Part shown: positions 19,047 through 28,260 of the stretch, in pieces
Layout of the letters: each line of letters opens with the position of its first letter
How positions within the stretch are numbered: the stretch's first letter is position 1
Origin: Olivibacter sp. SDN3
GTDB lineage: Bacteria; Bacteroidota; Bacteroidia; Sphingobacteriales; Sphingobacteriaceae
DNA: 64,000 nucleotides
Assembly: GCF_014334135.1 (NCBI RefSeq)
Contig: NZ_CP060497.1
Coordinates: 1,860,001-1,924,000 of the forward strand
Reading direction: 5' to 3'
Position numbers and translations under genes: made by a program
Notes under the pieces: model-generated
What the model saw: only the letters and a program-made list of their open reading frames with translations
Database searches by the model: none
What the model was told of the DNA's origin: nothing

Positions 19047-20930
19047 ATGAGAAAAGTAATCAATATATCATCAAAATTGTTCTTTGCGCTGATCATTATG
19101 TTTTCAGCGTGTAAAACAGATTTTTTAGACACCGAACCAATGACTGAGGTTCCGCAAGAGGTCGTTTGGGGTGATGCCGGTTTGGCTGAGGCCTTTGTAC
19201 TGGAAATTTATAACGGACTGGGGCAGGGCGGGCTGGATGAGCAGATGCAGGCATCTTTAACAGATGAATCCATGTTTACGCACCCCGGTCGGGGAATCAA
19301 TACCATTACAGAATCACGAACTAATCCTGCTGATCAAGGCTGGGTGAACAGAACTTATTTGTGGGATTCCTTATATACACGCATAAGGGCATCTAATATT
19401 GCACTTAAGAATCTGGCAGAACCTCAATTTGAGAATGCTAACAATTTAGTGGAACGGTTAAAAGGCGAGTCACATTTCCTCAGAGCTTATTATTATCAGC
19501 AATTGCTACGCTTTTATGGAGGAGTACCACTGATTGATAGGCCGTACGAGTTAGGAGAAGAAGATTATACAGCGCCACGTAGTAGCTATGAAGATTGTGT
19601 TAACTTTATCGTAGCAGATTGTGATACTGCCATAAGCCTGTTGAATGGATTGGGCGCTAGCGGTGGTAGGGCTGGTGATGTGGCCGCCATGGCCTTGAAA
19701 GCCCGTGTGCTGCTGTATGCAGCTAGTGACCTGCATGATGTTCCAACAGCATCTTCTAACTCGTCAACTATTGGTGGTTATAGCAACCAGGAATTGCTCG
19801 GTTATGTAAGTGGGAATAGAGCCGAACGTTGGCAGAAAGCAAAAGATGCTGCTTTAGCGGTAGTCAACCAAATGGCACATGCCTATAAAATGGACTTAAC
19901 GGAGCCGGTAACTCCTGAGGAGGGCACCGATAACTATGTTATTTTATCAACAGGGGGAGGCAGCCGGGCAATATCGGCAGAAGGAGCAATTGACTTGTTG
20001 TTGGCTCGTCAGTTTGTCGACTTAAAAGATGAAGGAGGGAACTATGTTGGGCGTAATAACGGACCGAATGGCTATCACAATTGGGCCGGTAATACCCCTA
20101 TACAAAACTTGGTCGACGATTATGAAATGATCGATGGAACTAGATTTAGCTGGGATAATCCAACGCATAGTTCTGCACCTTATCAGAATCGGGATCCTAG
20201 ATTTTACGCTACCGTGCTGCATGATGGTGCCGATTGGAAGCCCCGTACGGCAGATGTGGCTGGGCGCGATCCTTTCGATCAGATTCAGACTGGCCAATAT
20301 CAGGTGACTACCGCTTCGGGAGGAACCACAACGCAATATGGATTGGATACCAGAAATAGTCCGATCGAAGATTGGAATGGTTCTTATACAGGTTATTACT
20401 TCCGTAAATTTACTGATCCCGATCCTGCAGTTGTTGATCAAAACACCCGGCAATATATTCCTTGGCCCGTTTTGCGATATACCGAAGCGGTATTGAATTA
20501 TGTGGAAGCCTGTATCGAATTAGGTCAGGATGGCGAAGCGAGAAACTGGTTGAATAAAATTCGATTCAGAGCCGGTATGCCTGCTGTTACCGAATCGGGC
20601 GACGCCCTTAGACAACGCTACAGAAACGAGCGAAGGGTAGAATTGGCCTATGAGGAGCATCGCTTTTTTGATGCCCGGAGATGGATGATCGCCCCTACAA
20701 CCTTGGGCCGCAAAATAGGATTAATTCGTATTTTCGGTACCTTACGGGAAGGTGTTCAGGTCAGAACCTATCAATATAATCCTGAAAATTACAATTATAC
20801 TTATACCCCTGCGGAACTCGATCCGGGAATTGAAAATAGGCAATGGTTAGATAAGATGTACTTCATGTGTATCCATAGGGATGAGATTAATAGAAATGGA
20901 CAGCTGGCGCAAAATCCAGGCTACGATTAA
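19047..20930 (+). CDS. SusD/RagB-family nutrient-binding lipoprotein
   Basis: A 627-residue lipoprotein: the signal peptide ends at MFSAC (lipid-attached Cys at about 22) and DFLDTEP follows, as in most SusD proteins. TPR-like helices and the SusD C-terminal pattern are visible: YTEAVLNYVEACIELG, then WLNKIRFRAGMP, then YRNERRVELAYEEHRFFDARRW cut here as ERRVELAYEEHRFFD. It caps the SusC barrel and captures ligand. It lies 13 bp after susC and two hairpins follow, so the pair forms a compact operon. It is longer than many SusD proteins (about 500-580 residues). Confidence 0.95.
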   Translation: MRKVINISSKLFFALIIMFSACKTDFLDTEPMTEVPQEVVWGDAGLAEAFVLEIYNGLGQGGLDEQMQASLTDESMFTHPGRGINTITESRTNPADQGWVNRTYLWDSLYTRIRASNIALKNLAEPQFENANNLVERLKGESHFLRAYYYQQLLRFYGGVPLIDRPYELGEEDYTAPRSSYEDCVNFIVADCDTAISLLNGLGASGGRAGDVAAMALKARVLLYAASDLHDVPTASSNSSTIGGYSNQELLGYVSGNRAERWQKAKDAALAVVNQMAHAYKMDLTEPVTPEEGTDNYVILSTGGGSRAISAEGAIDLLLARQFVDLKDEGGNYVGRNNGPNGYHNWAGNTPIQNLVDDYEMIDGTRFSWDNPTHSSAPYQNRDPRFYATVLHDGADWKPRTADVAGRDPFDQIQTGQYQVTTASGGTTTQYGLDTRNSPIEDWNGSYTGYYFRKFTDPDPAVVDQNTRQYIPWPVLRYTEAVLNYVEACIELGQDGEARNWLNKIRFRAGMPAVTESGDALRQRYRNERRVELAYEEHRFFDARRWMIAPTTLGRKIGLIRIFGTLREGVQVRTYQYNPENYNYTYTPAELDPGIENRQWLDKMYFMCIHRDEINRNGQLAQNPGYD

Positions 20931-20944
20931 GCCGCTTTAACATT

Positions 20945-20990
20945 CAGCCACATTGTCTGATAGGGCATTCTTTACCAAATAATGTGGCTG
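20945..20990 (+). repeat. Hairpin after susD
   Basis: Perfect 10-bp arms CAGCCACATT (20945-20954) and AATGTGGCTG (20981-20990) are separated by 26 nt. It lies 14 bp after the susD stop and directly before a stronger terminator hairpin. It could protect the 3' end of the message. Confidence 0.5.
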
Positions 20991-20994
20991 TTGC

Positions 20995-21047
20995 AGTAGC
21001 CCTAATCGAGTACTTATCGAAAGCTCGGTTAGGGCTACTGGTTTTTT
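20995..21047 (+). terminator. Rho-independent terminator of the first susCD operon
   Basis: A 16-bp stem (20995-21010 with 21024-21039, one G-T wobble) with a 13-nt loop is followed by GGTTTTTTA. This is a strong intrinsic terminator on the plus strand. Confidence 0.88.
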
Positions 21048-21219
21048 ATATCATCCATAAGTGCGACTGTTGACAGAATAACTAATGCAATGCATAACCA
21101 CCTTCTTTATGATGGTGTTTGTAAAGTATATACGGATGATAGGTGAAGCATAGGCGGATGAAGGGGATACTATGAGCAGACTCGAACATACTTGAACAGC
21201 GTTTAAGGATTTTATTTGG

Positions 21220-21240
21220 AAAAGTCCGGAAAAGTCCGGA
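21220..21240 (+). repeat. Short tandem duplication
   Basis: Two adjacent identical copies of the decamer AAAGTCCGGA (21221-21230 and 21231-21240). It lies about 20 bp upstream of the open part of a truncated gene and may mark a small duplication or deletion scar. Confidence 0.5.
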
Positions 21241-21262
21241 GTTCCGTAGAGCAGTAACATAA

Positions 21263-21742
21263 CAGTCTTACAAAAGAAGTACTTATGGGATAAAAAACGA
21301 AACCTTTGTTGCGGTAGGTCATGGCTTAATTACGCCTGATGACCTGGTGATCACTTTCGAAAATGAGGTGAAAGCCGATCAGTTGTACATCACGATAAAC
21401 AATGAAGATAATCGTCCGCTACAGCTAACCAAAGTGGGTGCTTGGCAGAGGAAAAAGGAACTGGTGACTTATCTGGAAGCAGGGAAAAGTTACCAATTAT
21501 TTTTGGGAAAACAAGATGCTGCAGCGCCTTATTACGACCTTAGCTCTGTGGAAGAACGTATAAAAGAAAATATACCCGCTATAACTCTAAAGCCATTTCA
21601 ACAGACTGATCAACCCGATCAGTCTGAACGGGCACACCTGTTTAAGTCCGTATACTGGTTCTGGATAGCATTGATACTCGTCATTGTACTTTTATTATTA
21701 ATGTCTAATGGATTATTGAAGGTGATGAAAAGAAAGAAATAA
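21263..21742 (+). pseudogene. 3' remnant of a DUF3999-type membrane protein gene
   Basis: The frame is open from 21263 (stop TAA at 21260-21262) to TAA at 21740-21742. There is no ATG in its first part, only a GTG at 21347. The encoded text reads like the C-terminal part of DUF3999 proteins: a beta-rich segment with NNEDNRPLQL and VGAWQR, then YLEAGKSYQLFLG, and a final transmembrane helix (WFWIALILVIVLLLL) with a short basic tail. Full DUF3999 proteins are about 400 or more residues with an N-terminal signal peptide, which is missing here. A shortened but expressed protein starting at the GTG is the alternative. It sits directly after the susCD terminator. Confidence 0.6.
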
Positions 21743-21833
21743 GAAAATTCAACGTAATGTCATCATTAATACAGCTTCCCAAACTTTTCTTTTCATTCTT
21801 TAGTTTTACCTAAGAAAATTTAATTGGCAACAA

Positions 21834-22823
21834 ATGGAATATAGAAGAATGGGCCGCACAGGCTTACAGTTAAGTATTTTGTCTTTTGGTTCATGGGTAA
21901 CCTTTGCCCGGCAGGTAGACGATGGGCTCAGTGATCGCTTAATGGGGGTCGCTTACGATGCTGGGATTAATTTTTTTGACAATGCAGAAGTATATTCCCG
22001 TGGCGAATCAGAAAAGATGATGGGACGTGTACTGAAAGCTAAAAATTGGGAACGCAGCTCTTACGTGGTTTCCAGTAAAGTATTCTTTGGATGGAAAGGA
22101 CCAGATAAAAAAACCAATCAGCATGGATTAAGCCGTAAACACATCACCGAAGCCTGCCACGAGGCTTTACAGCGTTTGCAGGTGGAGTACTTGGATCTTT
22201 ACTATTGTCATCGCCCCGATAAAAACGTACCCATCGAAGAGGTGGTGCGCACCATGAACACACTGATTCAACAAGGTAAAATTCTCTATTGGGGAACCAG
22301 CGAATGGAGTGCTGCAGAAATTGTGGAAGCGCATGCGGTGGCTGCAAAGTTGAATCTGGAGCCGCCCGCTGTAGAACAGCCTGAATATAACCTGTTCCAT
22401 CGACAGAAAGTAGAAGTCGATTACCTGCCTATTTTCCGTAACCTCGGTATGGGTACAACCATTTGGAGTCCGCTGGCATCTGGCTTATTGACCGGGAAAT
22501 ATAACGATGGTATTCCGGAAGGATCACGATTGGCACTGGAAGGATATGAATGGTTGAAAGACAAATCTTATACTGCAAAAAAGCTGACCTCCATCAGAAA
22601 TTTAGGACGGTTGGCCAATGATCTCGATACTAGTTTGGCAAGCTTATCCATCGCATGGACGATTGCCAATCCCAACGTCTCCACCGCCATTTTAGGAGCT
22701 ACTAAAGAAAACCAATTGGAAGAAAACCTAAAGGCATTGGAGGTATTACCTAAATTGACACCTGGGAAAATGGCGAAGATTGATGAAATTATGGGAACTA
22801 GGCCATTGTTGCCTGAATATTAA
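21834..22823 (+). CDS. Aldo/keto reductase, voltage-gated K+ channel beta-subunit-like (AKR6-type)
   Basis: A 329-residue TIM-barrel NADPH-dependent oxidoreductase. The catalytic tetrad is visible as Asp49 and Tyr54 (FFDNAEVYSRGE), Lys82 (VVSSKVFFG) and His126 (LYYCHRPD). The cofactor-binding end includes WSPLASGLLTGKYNDGIP and AILGATKENQL. The opening (YRRMGRTGLQLS) and the FFGW segment are typical of the KCNAB-like branch (YghZ relatives), which reduces aldehydes such as methylglyoxal. The physiological substrate is unknown. It stands alone, 91 bp after the gene remnant, and converges with the M28 peptidase. Confidence 0.93.
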   Translation: MEYRRMGRTGLQLSILSFGSWVTFARQVDDGLSDRLMGVAYDAGINFFDNAEVYSRGESEKMMGRVLKAKNWERSSYVVSSKVFFGWKGPDKKTNQHGLSRKHITEACHEALQRLQVEYLDLYYCHRPDKNVPIEEVVRTMNTLIQQGKILYWGTSEWSAAEIVEAHAVAAKLNLEPPAVEQPEYNLFHRQKVEVDYLPIFRNLGMGTTIWSPLASGLLTGKYNDGIPEGSRLALEGYEWLKDKSYTAKKLTSIRNLGRLANDLDTSLASLSIAWTIANPNVSTAILGATKENQLEENLKALEVLPKLTPGKMAKIDEIMGTRPLLPEY

Positions 22824-22840
22824 ACGTGCTAATGGGGTTA

Positions 22841-22880
22841 CCAGTTGTTGCCAGACGTATTACGTCTGACAATAACTAGT
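22841..22880. terminator. Hairpin between convergent genes
   Basis: Arms CCAGTTGTTGCCAGACGTA (22841-22859) and TACGTCTGACAATAACTAG (from 22861) pair with a few mismatches around a very small loop. It lies between the convergent AKR and M28 genes and could end transcription from both sides, though neither side has a strong T-run. Confidence 0.5.
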
Positions 22881-22883
22881 CTG

Positions 22884-24530
22884 CTACCGTTTGTCCCCGG
22901 CAGCCTTAAACTCGGATCCTTCTTTCCATTTCGGGAAAGTGCTTTCCATGCTTAAAGTGTAACCTACGTCAAATAACAAGTGCAGGTCGGCTATAATACC
23001 ATCGAGCTTCCAGGTGTCATCGTATTCATCGCCCGGCTGATGGTATCGACTTTTATTATATTCGGCTTTTTGTGTTTGCCCGAAGTCGGCTCCCTGACCA
23101 ATCACGTCGTCGCCTGTAGCCGGATATAAAGCAGGTACACCTACCTTCGCAAAATTGAAATGGTCTGACCGATAGAACCAGCCATTGGTGAGATCGGCCG
23201 GAGGGGCGGTTATTCTATCTTGCTTTTTAGCCGCTCTTTCAGCATAGTCGTCCATCTCCGATTGCCCCTGGCCCACAATGGTGATGTCGTTGGTTTTGGC
23301 CATAGGCGCCATGGCATCCATGTTAATATTAGCAACGGTTTTGGCTAATGGATAGATCGGATGTGTAGCATAATATTCAGAACCTAATAGGCCCTCTTCT
23401 TCTCCTGTTAGCGCAATGAACAAGATCGACCGTTCAGGGGCGGCAGAGGCGGCTTTAAATCCTTTCGCTATTTCTAACAATCCCGCAACACCGGTGGCAT
23501 TGTCTACCGCACCATTATAAATGGAATCGCCAGCTATAGCCTCACCTATGCCCAAATGATCCCAATGTGCTGAATAGATAATATATTCGTCCGGGCGCTC
23601 AGTCCCTTCTATTTTTGCAACTACATTGTTGGATACCGATTTCTTCGTTTCCTGTTTAATGCTAAGACCAGTTTTAACTCCTAGGTCTACCGCCTTAAAT
23701 CCGGGCTTCTTCGCTTGCTCCAATGCCTGATCAGCTATTCCTGCAAAGGCAAAAAGTTGCTTTGCAGCATCCGCGCTTAACCAACCTTCAAATGCAGCTC
23801 GCGAAGCACCGTTGTCTTCCGTCTGTAAATTGAGTTGTGGCCCGCTCCAACCACTTCTCACCACATGCCATCCGTAGCTGGCAGCGCCTGTATCGTGAAT
23901 GATTAATGCCCCTGTAGCTCCCTGCCGTGCCGCCTCTTCAAACTTATAGGTCCATCGGCCATAATAAGTCATATTTTTGCCCTTGAAGAGGTTTTCGTCA
24001 TAATAACCCGGATCGTTTACCATGACCACCACTGTCTTACCTTTTACATCCAGCCCTTCGTAGTCGTTCCAGTTGAATTCAGGGGCTACAATGCCAAATC
24101 CAGCAAAAACAACTTCCGACGCTTTCACGTCAATGGAAGGCTGCACCCGTCGGCTTCCTAAAACCACTTCGTCAAGGAGCTTAAAGTCAAGTGTCCCTTT
24201 TGGTCCTGTGAATGAAAATACAGAAGGAGGTGCAGAGGTTATCTCTACCATAGGGACTTCTTGAAAAAAGCTATCGCCATTACCGGGAGATAAGCCGACC
24301 TCCGTGAAAGCTCGCTGTAAATAGCGAAGTGTTTTTTCTTCACCCTGGGTAAAAGGTTTTCTACCTTCTAAACTATCATGTGATAGTTCTCTAACATATT
24401 TTTCGAAACCAGCTTCGGTAATGCTTTGTAAAGCAAGGGAGTCTGTTGCCGCTGTATTTTGTTGCTCACTGCTACAGGCAAAAAACACCGGTAGGGCAAA
24501 AGATAATAAGTAGTATAAGGTTCGCTTCAT
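22884..24530 (-). CDS. M28-family zinc aminopeptidase lipoprotein with PA domain
   Basis: A 548-residue exported peptidase. The signal peptide ends in VFFACSS (lipobox Cys at about 19). A protease-associated domain (about 130-290; GATGALIIHDTG) is inserted before the catalytic core. Co-catalytic zinc ligands of M28 are all visible: His in SAHWDHLG, Asp in NGAVDNATG, Glu-Glu in LTGEEEGLLGS, Asp in NINMDAM, and His in YRSDHFNF. It would release N-terminal amino acids from peptides at the cell surface. It has its own transcript, divergent from parC across 137 bp. Confidence 0.94.
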   Translation of the reverse strand: MKRTLYYLLSFALPVFFACSSEQQNTAATDSLALQSITEAGFEKYVRELSHDSLEGRKPFTQGEEKTLRYLQRAFTEVGLSPGNGDSFFQEVPMVEITSAPPSVFSFTGPKGTLDFKLLDEVVLGSRRVQPSIDVKASEVVFAGFGIVAPEFNWNDYEGLDVKGKTVVVMVNDPGYYDENLFKGKNMTYYGRWTYKFEEAARQGATGALIIHDTGAASYGWHVVRSGWSGPQLNLQTEDNGASRAAFEGWLSADAAKQLFAFAGIADQALEQAKKPGFKAVDLGVKTGLSIKQETKKSVSNNVVAKIEGTERPDEYIIYSAHWDHLGIGEAIAGDSIYNGAVDNATGVAGLLEIAKGFKAASAAPERSILFIALTGEEEGLLGSEYYATHPIYPLAKTVANINMDAMAPMAKTNDITIVGQGQSEMDDYAERAAKKQDRITAPPADLTNGWFYRSDHFNFAKVGVPALYPATGDDVIGQGADFGQTQKAEYNKSRYHQPGDEYDDTWKLDGIIADLHLLFDVGYTLSMESTFPKWKEGSEFKAAGDKR

Positions 24531-24667
24531 AATAAAAAAATATGCCTAAATTTATAGGAATATATGCTATGAAACAAATAATGTATTGTTAAAGGCTATT
24601 TAGAATACCAAATTGTTTAGTATTTTTACAGCCATCTCCATACGCAACATAAGGTAATTACTAAAAG

Positions 24668-27403
24668 ATGAGCGAAGAATTAAACAATAACGAGCTTTCC
24701 GGCGATCAGCAAGATGAAGATTTAAGCCATAATCAGAGTACGCCTTTATCCGGACTGTACGAAAATTGGTTTTTAGACTACGCATCGTATGTCATATTGG
24801 ATAGAGCAGTACCGCATATTAATGATGGTTTAAAACCCGTTCAACGACGTATTCTCCATTCATTGAAAGAGATGGACGACGGACGCTTTAACAAAGCCGC
24901 AAATGTCATAGGTAACACCATGAAATATCATCCACACGGAGATGCTTCCATCGGAGATGCCATGGTACAGATCGGACAGAAAAATTTATTGATAGATTGC
25001 CAAGGAAACTGGGGAGACCCAATTACGGGCGATGCAGCTGCGGCTCCACGGTATATCGAAGGACGCTTGAGCAAGTTTGCCAATGATGTAGTCTTTAACC
25101 CTGATACCACCGAATGGCAGTTAAGCTACGATGGACGGAACAAAGAGCCCGTCACCTTTCCCATAAAGTTTCCGTTGCTCTTGGCCCAGGGTGCCGAAGG
25201 CATAGCCGTAGGCCTGGCCACCAAGATCATGCCGCATAATTTTATTGAACTGATTGATGGTTCCATTGAAGTGTTACGAGGTGGACGGCCCAGCTTATTG
25301 CCAGACTTCCCTACAGGAGGTTTAGCCGATGTCTCCGCGTATAATGAAGGTATGCGTGGCGGAAAAGTGAAAGTGAGAGCTCGGATAGAAGAACGTGATA
25401 AGAAAACATTGGCTATTACGGAGATACCTTACGGTACCACTACCGGAGGCCTTATTGATAGCGTGATATCTGCGAATGATAAGGGTAAAATAAAAATTAA
25501 AAAAATAGAAGATAACACGGCGGCAGCTGTAGAAGTTATTGTTCACCTCGCTCCGGGAATTTCCCCTGACGTAACCATTGATGCTTTATACGCCTTTACA
25601 GATTGTGAGGTCTCCATCTCTCCAAATACCTGTGTAATCCGTAAAGAAAAGCCTTATTTTATGAGTGTAAACGATATACTTATCGAGAACACAAAGAATA
25701 CAAGGGCTTTGTTAAAGCTAGAGCTCGAAATTCGCCTGAATGAACTGCAGGAAAAGATATTCTTTAGCTCATTGCTGAAAATATTTATTCAGGAAGGTAT
25801 GTATAAGCATCCTGATTATGAAAATTCAGGGAATTTCGAGGTGGTCGTAGACGTATTAAATCGTTTATTTACACCGTTTTTCGATCAGTTCTATCGGGAG
25901 ATCCTTCCGGAGGATTATAAGAAGCTTATCGACAAACCAATGAGCAGTATCACACGCTTTGATGTGAAGAAGGCAGATGAGCAGATGAAATCACTGGAAA
26001 ACGAGATCAAGGAGGTAAAACATCACTTGAGGCATCTTACAGACTATGCAATCGCCTGGTACGAGAGACTAAAGGAAAAATATGCTAAAGGCCGCGAGCG
26101 TAGAACAGAATTAAGGGTCTTTGAGAAAGTGGAGGCGTCACAAGTTGCCCTCGCAAACGTCAAGTTATACGTAAACCGTGCGGACGGCTTTATCGGTACC
26201 GGCTTGAAAAAGGATGAGTATATAGGTGACTGTTCAGATATTGATGACATCATCACCTTCCTTGAGAATGGTACGTGCCTCGTTACCAAAGTGCAGGACA
26301 AGGTATTTGTTGGAAAAGATATTATCCATGTCGGCGTCTTTAAAAAAGGAGACGAACGTACCGTGTACAATATGGTTTACCGAGATGCCAAAACAGGTGT
26401 TTCTTACGTAAAACGCTTTGCTATTTTAGGGGTAACGCGAGATAAGGTATATGATCTTACAAAAGGTAGCAAAGGGTCAAAAGTGTTGTATTTCACTGCT
26501 AATCCAAATGGAGAAGCAGAGGTTGTTCATGTGCAGCTCAAATCGCACTCCAAGCTACGTAAGCTACAATTTGATCTTGATTTTGCCGATATAGCGATCA
26601 AGGGTAGAGGTTCACAGGGCAACATTGTTAGTAAATATCCTATCAAGAAAATAACGTTTAAGGCTAAAGGGGTGTCTACATTGGCAGGCCGTAAAATATG
26701 GTTCGATGATGTATTGAAGCGCTTAAATGTAGATGGTAGGGGAACCTACCTTGGAGAATTCGATGGAGACGATCGCATATTAGTTGTCATGCCAGACGGT
26801 ACCTATAGCTTGAGCAGCTTTGAGCTCACCAACCATTTCGATCCAAAAATGATCCGGATCGAAAAATATAAACCAGGGCACGTGTATACGGCTGTACATA
26901 TCGACGGAAAATCAGGCAATTATTTAGTGAAGCGTTTCGCTTTCGAGAATACACCGATAGGTAAAAGCACTTCTATCATCAATGATGAAGTGGGCTCAAA
27001 ACTTGTTCTTCTCACAAATGCCGGTACCCCGGTTGTAGAGCTGAAAATTTTAAAAGGTAAAAGTAGAATACAAGAAAGTTTTGAACAAGCGCTCGAAGAA
27101 ATTGTTGATATTAAAGGAATGAAGGCACAGGGCAATCGACTGAGCCAACACGAGATAAAAAAGATTAAATTGCTGAGCGCTGAAGAAGATCTCAGTAAAG
27201 AAATAGCGAAAGAGGAAAAGACAGAAGAAGTTTCCGAAGTATTAGATTCGCAAAGCGATGCTGGTGTAAAAGAAAAAGCGGGTGACGGAGATCAAGGCTC
27301 TTCCGAGCTTGACCAATCGAAAGCACCAAATAAGGTAGATTTTGAAATTACTAATCCAGATGATATCGATATGGAGGATAATGGGCAGCAGTCACTTTTT
27401 TAG
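24668..27403 (+). CDS. parC: DNA topoisomerase IV subunit A
   Basis: A 911-residue type IIA topoisomerase breakage-reunion subunit. The winged-helix/tower region opens with NWFLDYASYVILDRAVPHIN and GLKPVQRRIL. HPHGDASIGDAM is followed by the catalytic Tyr129 (AAAPRYIEGRLS). A coiled-coil/tower segment lies at about 420-480 and a C-terminal beta-pinwheel from about 500. No GyrA-box (QRRGGKG) is visible, which supports ParC over GyrA. After about residue 835 comes an acidic, probably disordered tail of about 75 residues ending in GQQSLF. The final QQSLF resembles a beta-sliding-clamp-binding motif. Its partner is ParE (11821-13695). Confidence 0.94.
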   Translation: MSEELNNNELSGDQQDEDLSHNQSTPLSGLYENWFLDYASYVILDRAVPHINDGLKPVQRRILHSLKEMDDGRFNKAANVIGNTMKYHPHGDASIGDAMVQIGQKNLLIDCQGNWGDPITGDAAAAPRYIEGRLSKFANDVVFNPDTTEWQLSYDGRNKEPVTFPIKFPLLLAQGAEGIAVGLATKIMPHNFIELIDGSIEVLRGGRPSLLPDFPTGGLADVSAYNEGMRGGKVKVRARIEERDKKTLAITEIPYGTTTGGLIDSVISANDKGKIKIKKIEDNTAAAVEVIVHLAPGISPDVTIDALYAFTDCEVSISPNTCVIRKEKPYFMSVNDILIENTKNTRALLKLELEIRLNELQEKIFFSSLLKIFIQEGMYKHPDYENSGNFEVVVDVLNRLFTPFFDQFYREILPEDYKKLIDKPMSSITRFDVKKADEQMKSLENEIKEVKHHLRHLTDYAIAWYERLKEKYAKGRERRTELRVFEKVEASQVALANVKLYVNRADGFIGTGLKKDEYIGDCSDIDDIITFLENGTCLVTKVQDKVFVGKDIIHVGVFKKGDERTVYNMVYRDAKTGVSYVKRFAILGVTRDKVYDLTKGSKGSKVLYFTANPNGEAEVVHVQLKSHSKLRKLQFDLDFADIAIKGRGSQGNIVSKYPIKKITFKAKGVSTLAGRKIWFDDVLKRLNVDGRGTYLGEFDGDDRILVVMPDGTYSLSSFELTNHFDPKMIRIEKYKPGHVYTAVHIDGKSGNYLVKRFAFENTPIGKSTSIINDEVGSKLVLLTNAGTPVVELKILKGKSRIQESFEQALEEIVDIKGMKAQGNRLSQHEIKKIKLLSAEEDLSKEIAKEEKTEEVSEVLDSQSDAGVKEKAGDGDQGSSELDQSKAPNKVDFEITNPDDIDMEDNGQQSLF

Positions 27404-27464
27404 GTTTTTTAATATCTTAGTGGAGAACCAAATGATCGATTATTAACAATTAAACAGAAAGCAT

Positions 27465-27986
27465 ATGAAAGCAACATTTGGCGGGGGCTGCTTTTGGTGT
27501 ACAGAAGTAATTTTTCAACAGTTGGAAGGCGTTAACAAGGTGTTACCCGGATATATGGGAGGGCATACTGAAAATCCAACGTATAAAGAGATCTGCACTG
27601 GTAACACCGGGCATGCAGAAGTTGTGCAAATAGATTATGACCCAGAAATTTTGTCGTATAAAAAACTGCTCGGCATTTTCTTTAAAACGCACGATCCTAC
27701 CACCTTAAACCGCCAGGGCAACGACGTAGGAACACAATACCGATCGGTGGTGTTTTTTCACAATCCCGAGCAGAAATTTGAGGCGGAGACGTTTATTAAT
27801 AAGTTAACTGACGAAAATGTTTTTAACGATTCTATTGTGACTGAGGTAGAAGAAGCGCAGGAATTTTATGAAGCAGAAGATTATCACCATGATTATTTTA
27901 ACAATAATCCAGATAACCCTTACTGTGCAGCGGTGATACAACCAAAGTTGCAGAAGTTTTTACAAAGCCAGGTAGGAGAGTTTTAG
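27465..27986 (+). CDS. msrA: Peptide methionine-(S)-S-oxide reductase A
   Basis: A 173-residue enzyme of normal MsrA length. The active site GGGCFWCTE places the catalytic cysteine at residue 9. GYMGGHTENPTYKEIC and EVVQIDYDP are family signatures, as is DPTTLNRQGNDVGTQYRS. It reduces methionine-S-sulfoxide in oxidised proteins using thioredoxin. There is no signal peptide, so it is cytoplasmic. The variant TATCTTAG (27413-27420), about 45 bp upstream of the start, may serve as a -7 element; a closely similar element precedes the cupin gene. Confidence 0.96.
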   Translation: MKATFGGGCFWCTEVIFQQLEGVNKVLPGYMGGHTENPTYKEICTGNTGHAEVVQIDYDPEILSYKKLLGIFFKTHDPTTLNRQGNDVGTQYRSVVFFHNPEQKFEAETFINKLTDENVFNDSIVTEVEEAQEFYEAEDYHHDYFNNNPDNPYCAAVIQPKLQKFLQSQVGEF

Positions 27987-27998
27987 TTAAAAATGTTG

Positions 27999-28026
27999 GC
28001 ACGACCTGGTACCTATAAGGTCGTGC
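27999..28026 (+). terminator. Hairpin after msrA
   Basis: Perfect 9-bp arms GCACGACCT (27999-28007) and AGGTCGTGC (28018-28026) enclose a 10-nt loop. It begins 12 nt after the msrA stop. No U-tract follows, so it is a weak candidate. Confidence 0.5.
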
Positions 28027-28199
28027 ACCTGTTCTGACAACCTAATAGTCTTCCAAGCAATAACATATAGACTTGCCAATTTTACGCTCATCCTCATCTC
28101 AATAATACTCTTACCTCCTCATTATCAGCCTCTCTTCGTGTTATTTTAACAACGGCCTTAGTTTTTTGAGGGGAAACGTTGTTCTAAATTGAAATATTA

Positions 28200-28231
28200 T
28201 TTGTACTTAATCTAAATAAGCCTTATACTTG
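28200..28231 (+). promoter_or_regulatory. Candidate haem-locus promoter (-33 TTTG / -7 TATACTTG)
   Basis: TTTG at 28200-28203 and TATACTTG at 28224-28231 (one mismatch to TAnnTTTG) are 20 bp apart, as expected of Bacteroidota promoters. A TCTAAAT motif (28211-28217) lies within the spacer, so a bound repressor there would block RNA polymerase. Confidence 0.6.
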
Positions 28232-28238
28232 CCGAGTA

Positions 28239-28260
28239 ATTAATAATGATTCTAAATAAT
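28239..28260 (+). promoter_or_regulatory. Fur-box-like site overlapping the hmuR start
   Basis: The segment 28239-28260 contains an imperfect palindrome around AATGATTCTAAATAAT. Its right arm ATTCTAAATAA is the same heptamer family (TCTAAAT) that recurs at 28183-28189 and 28211-28217. It runs into the ATG at 28259-28261. The pattern resembles AT-rich Fur boxes; assignment to Fur is inference from the haem genes downstream. Confidence 0.5.

Noticed and set aside
20022-20453. 143-codon minus-strand frame within the first susD
   Set aside because: Shadow of a strongly supported gene, without domain features.
21333-21354. TPP-riboswitch-like text (CTGATGACCTGGTGATC)
   Set aside because: It lies within the reading frame of the DUF3999 remnant, and no matching CTGAGA element or P1 stem surrounds it.
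24596-24608. Fur-like half-site ATTTAGAAT upstream of parC
   Set aside because: Only a half-site in AT-rich DNA, before a housekeeping gene; likely chance.
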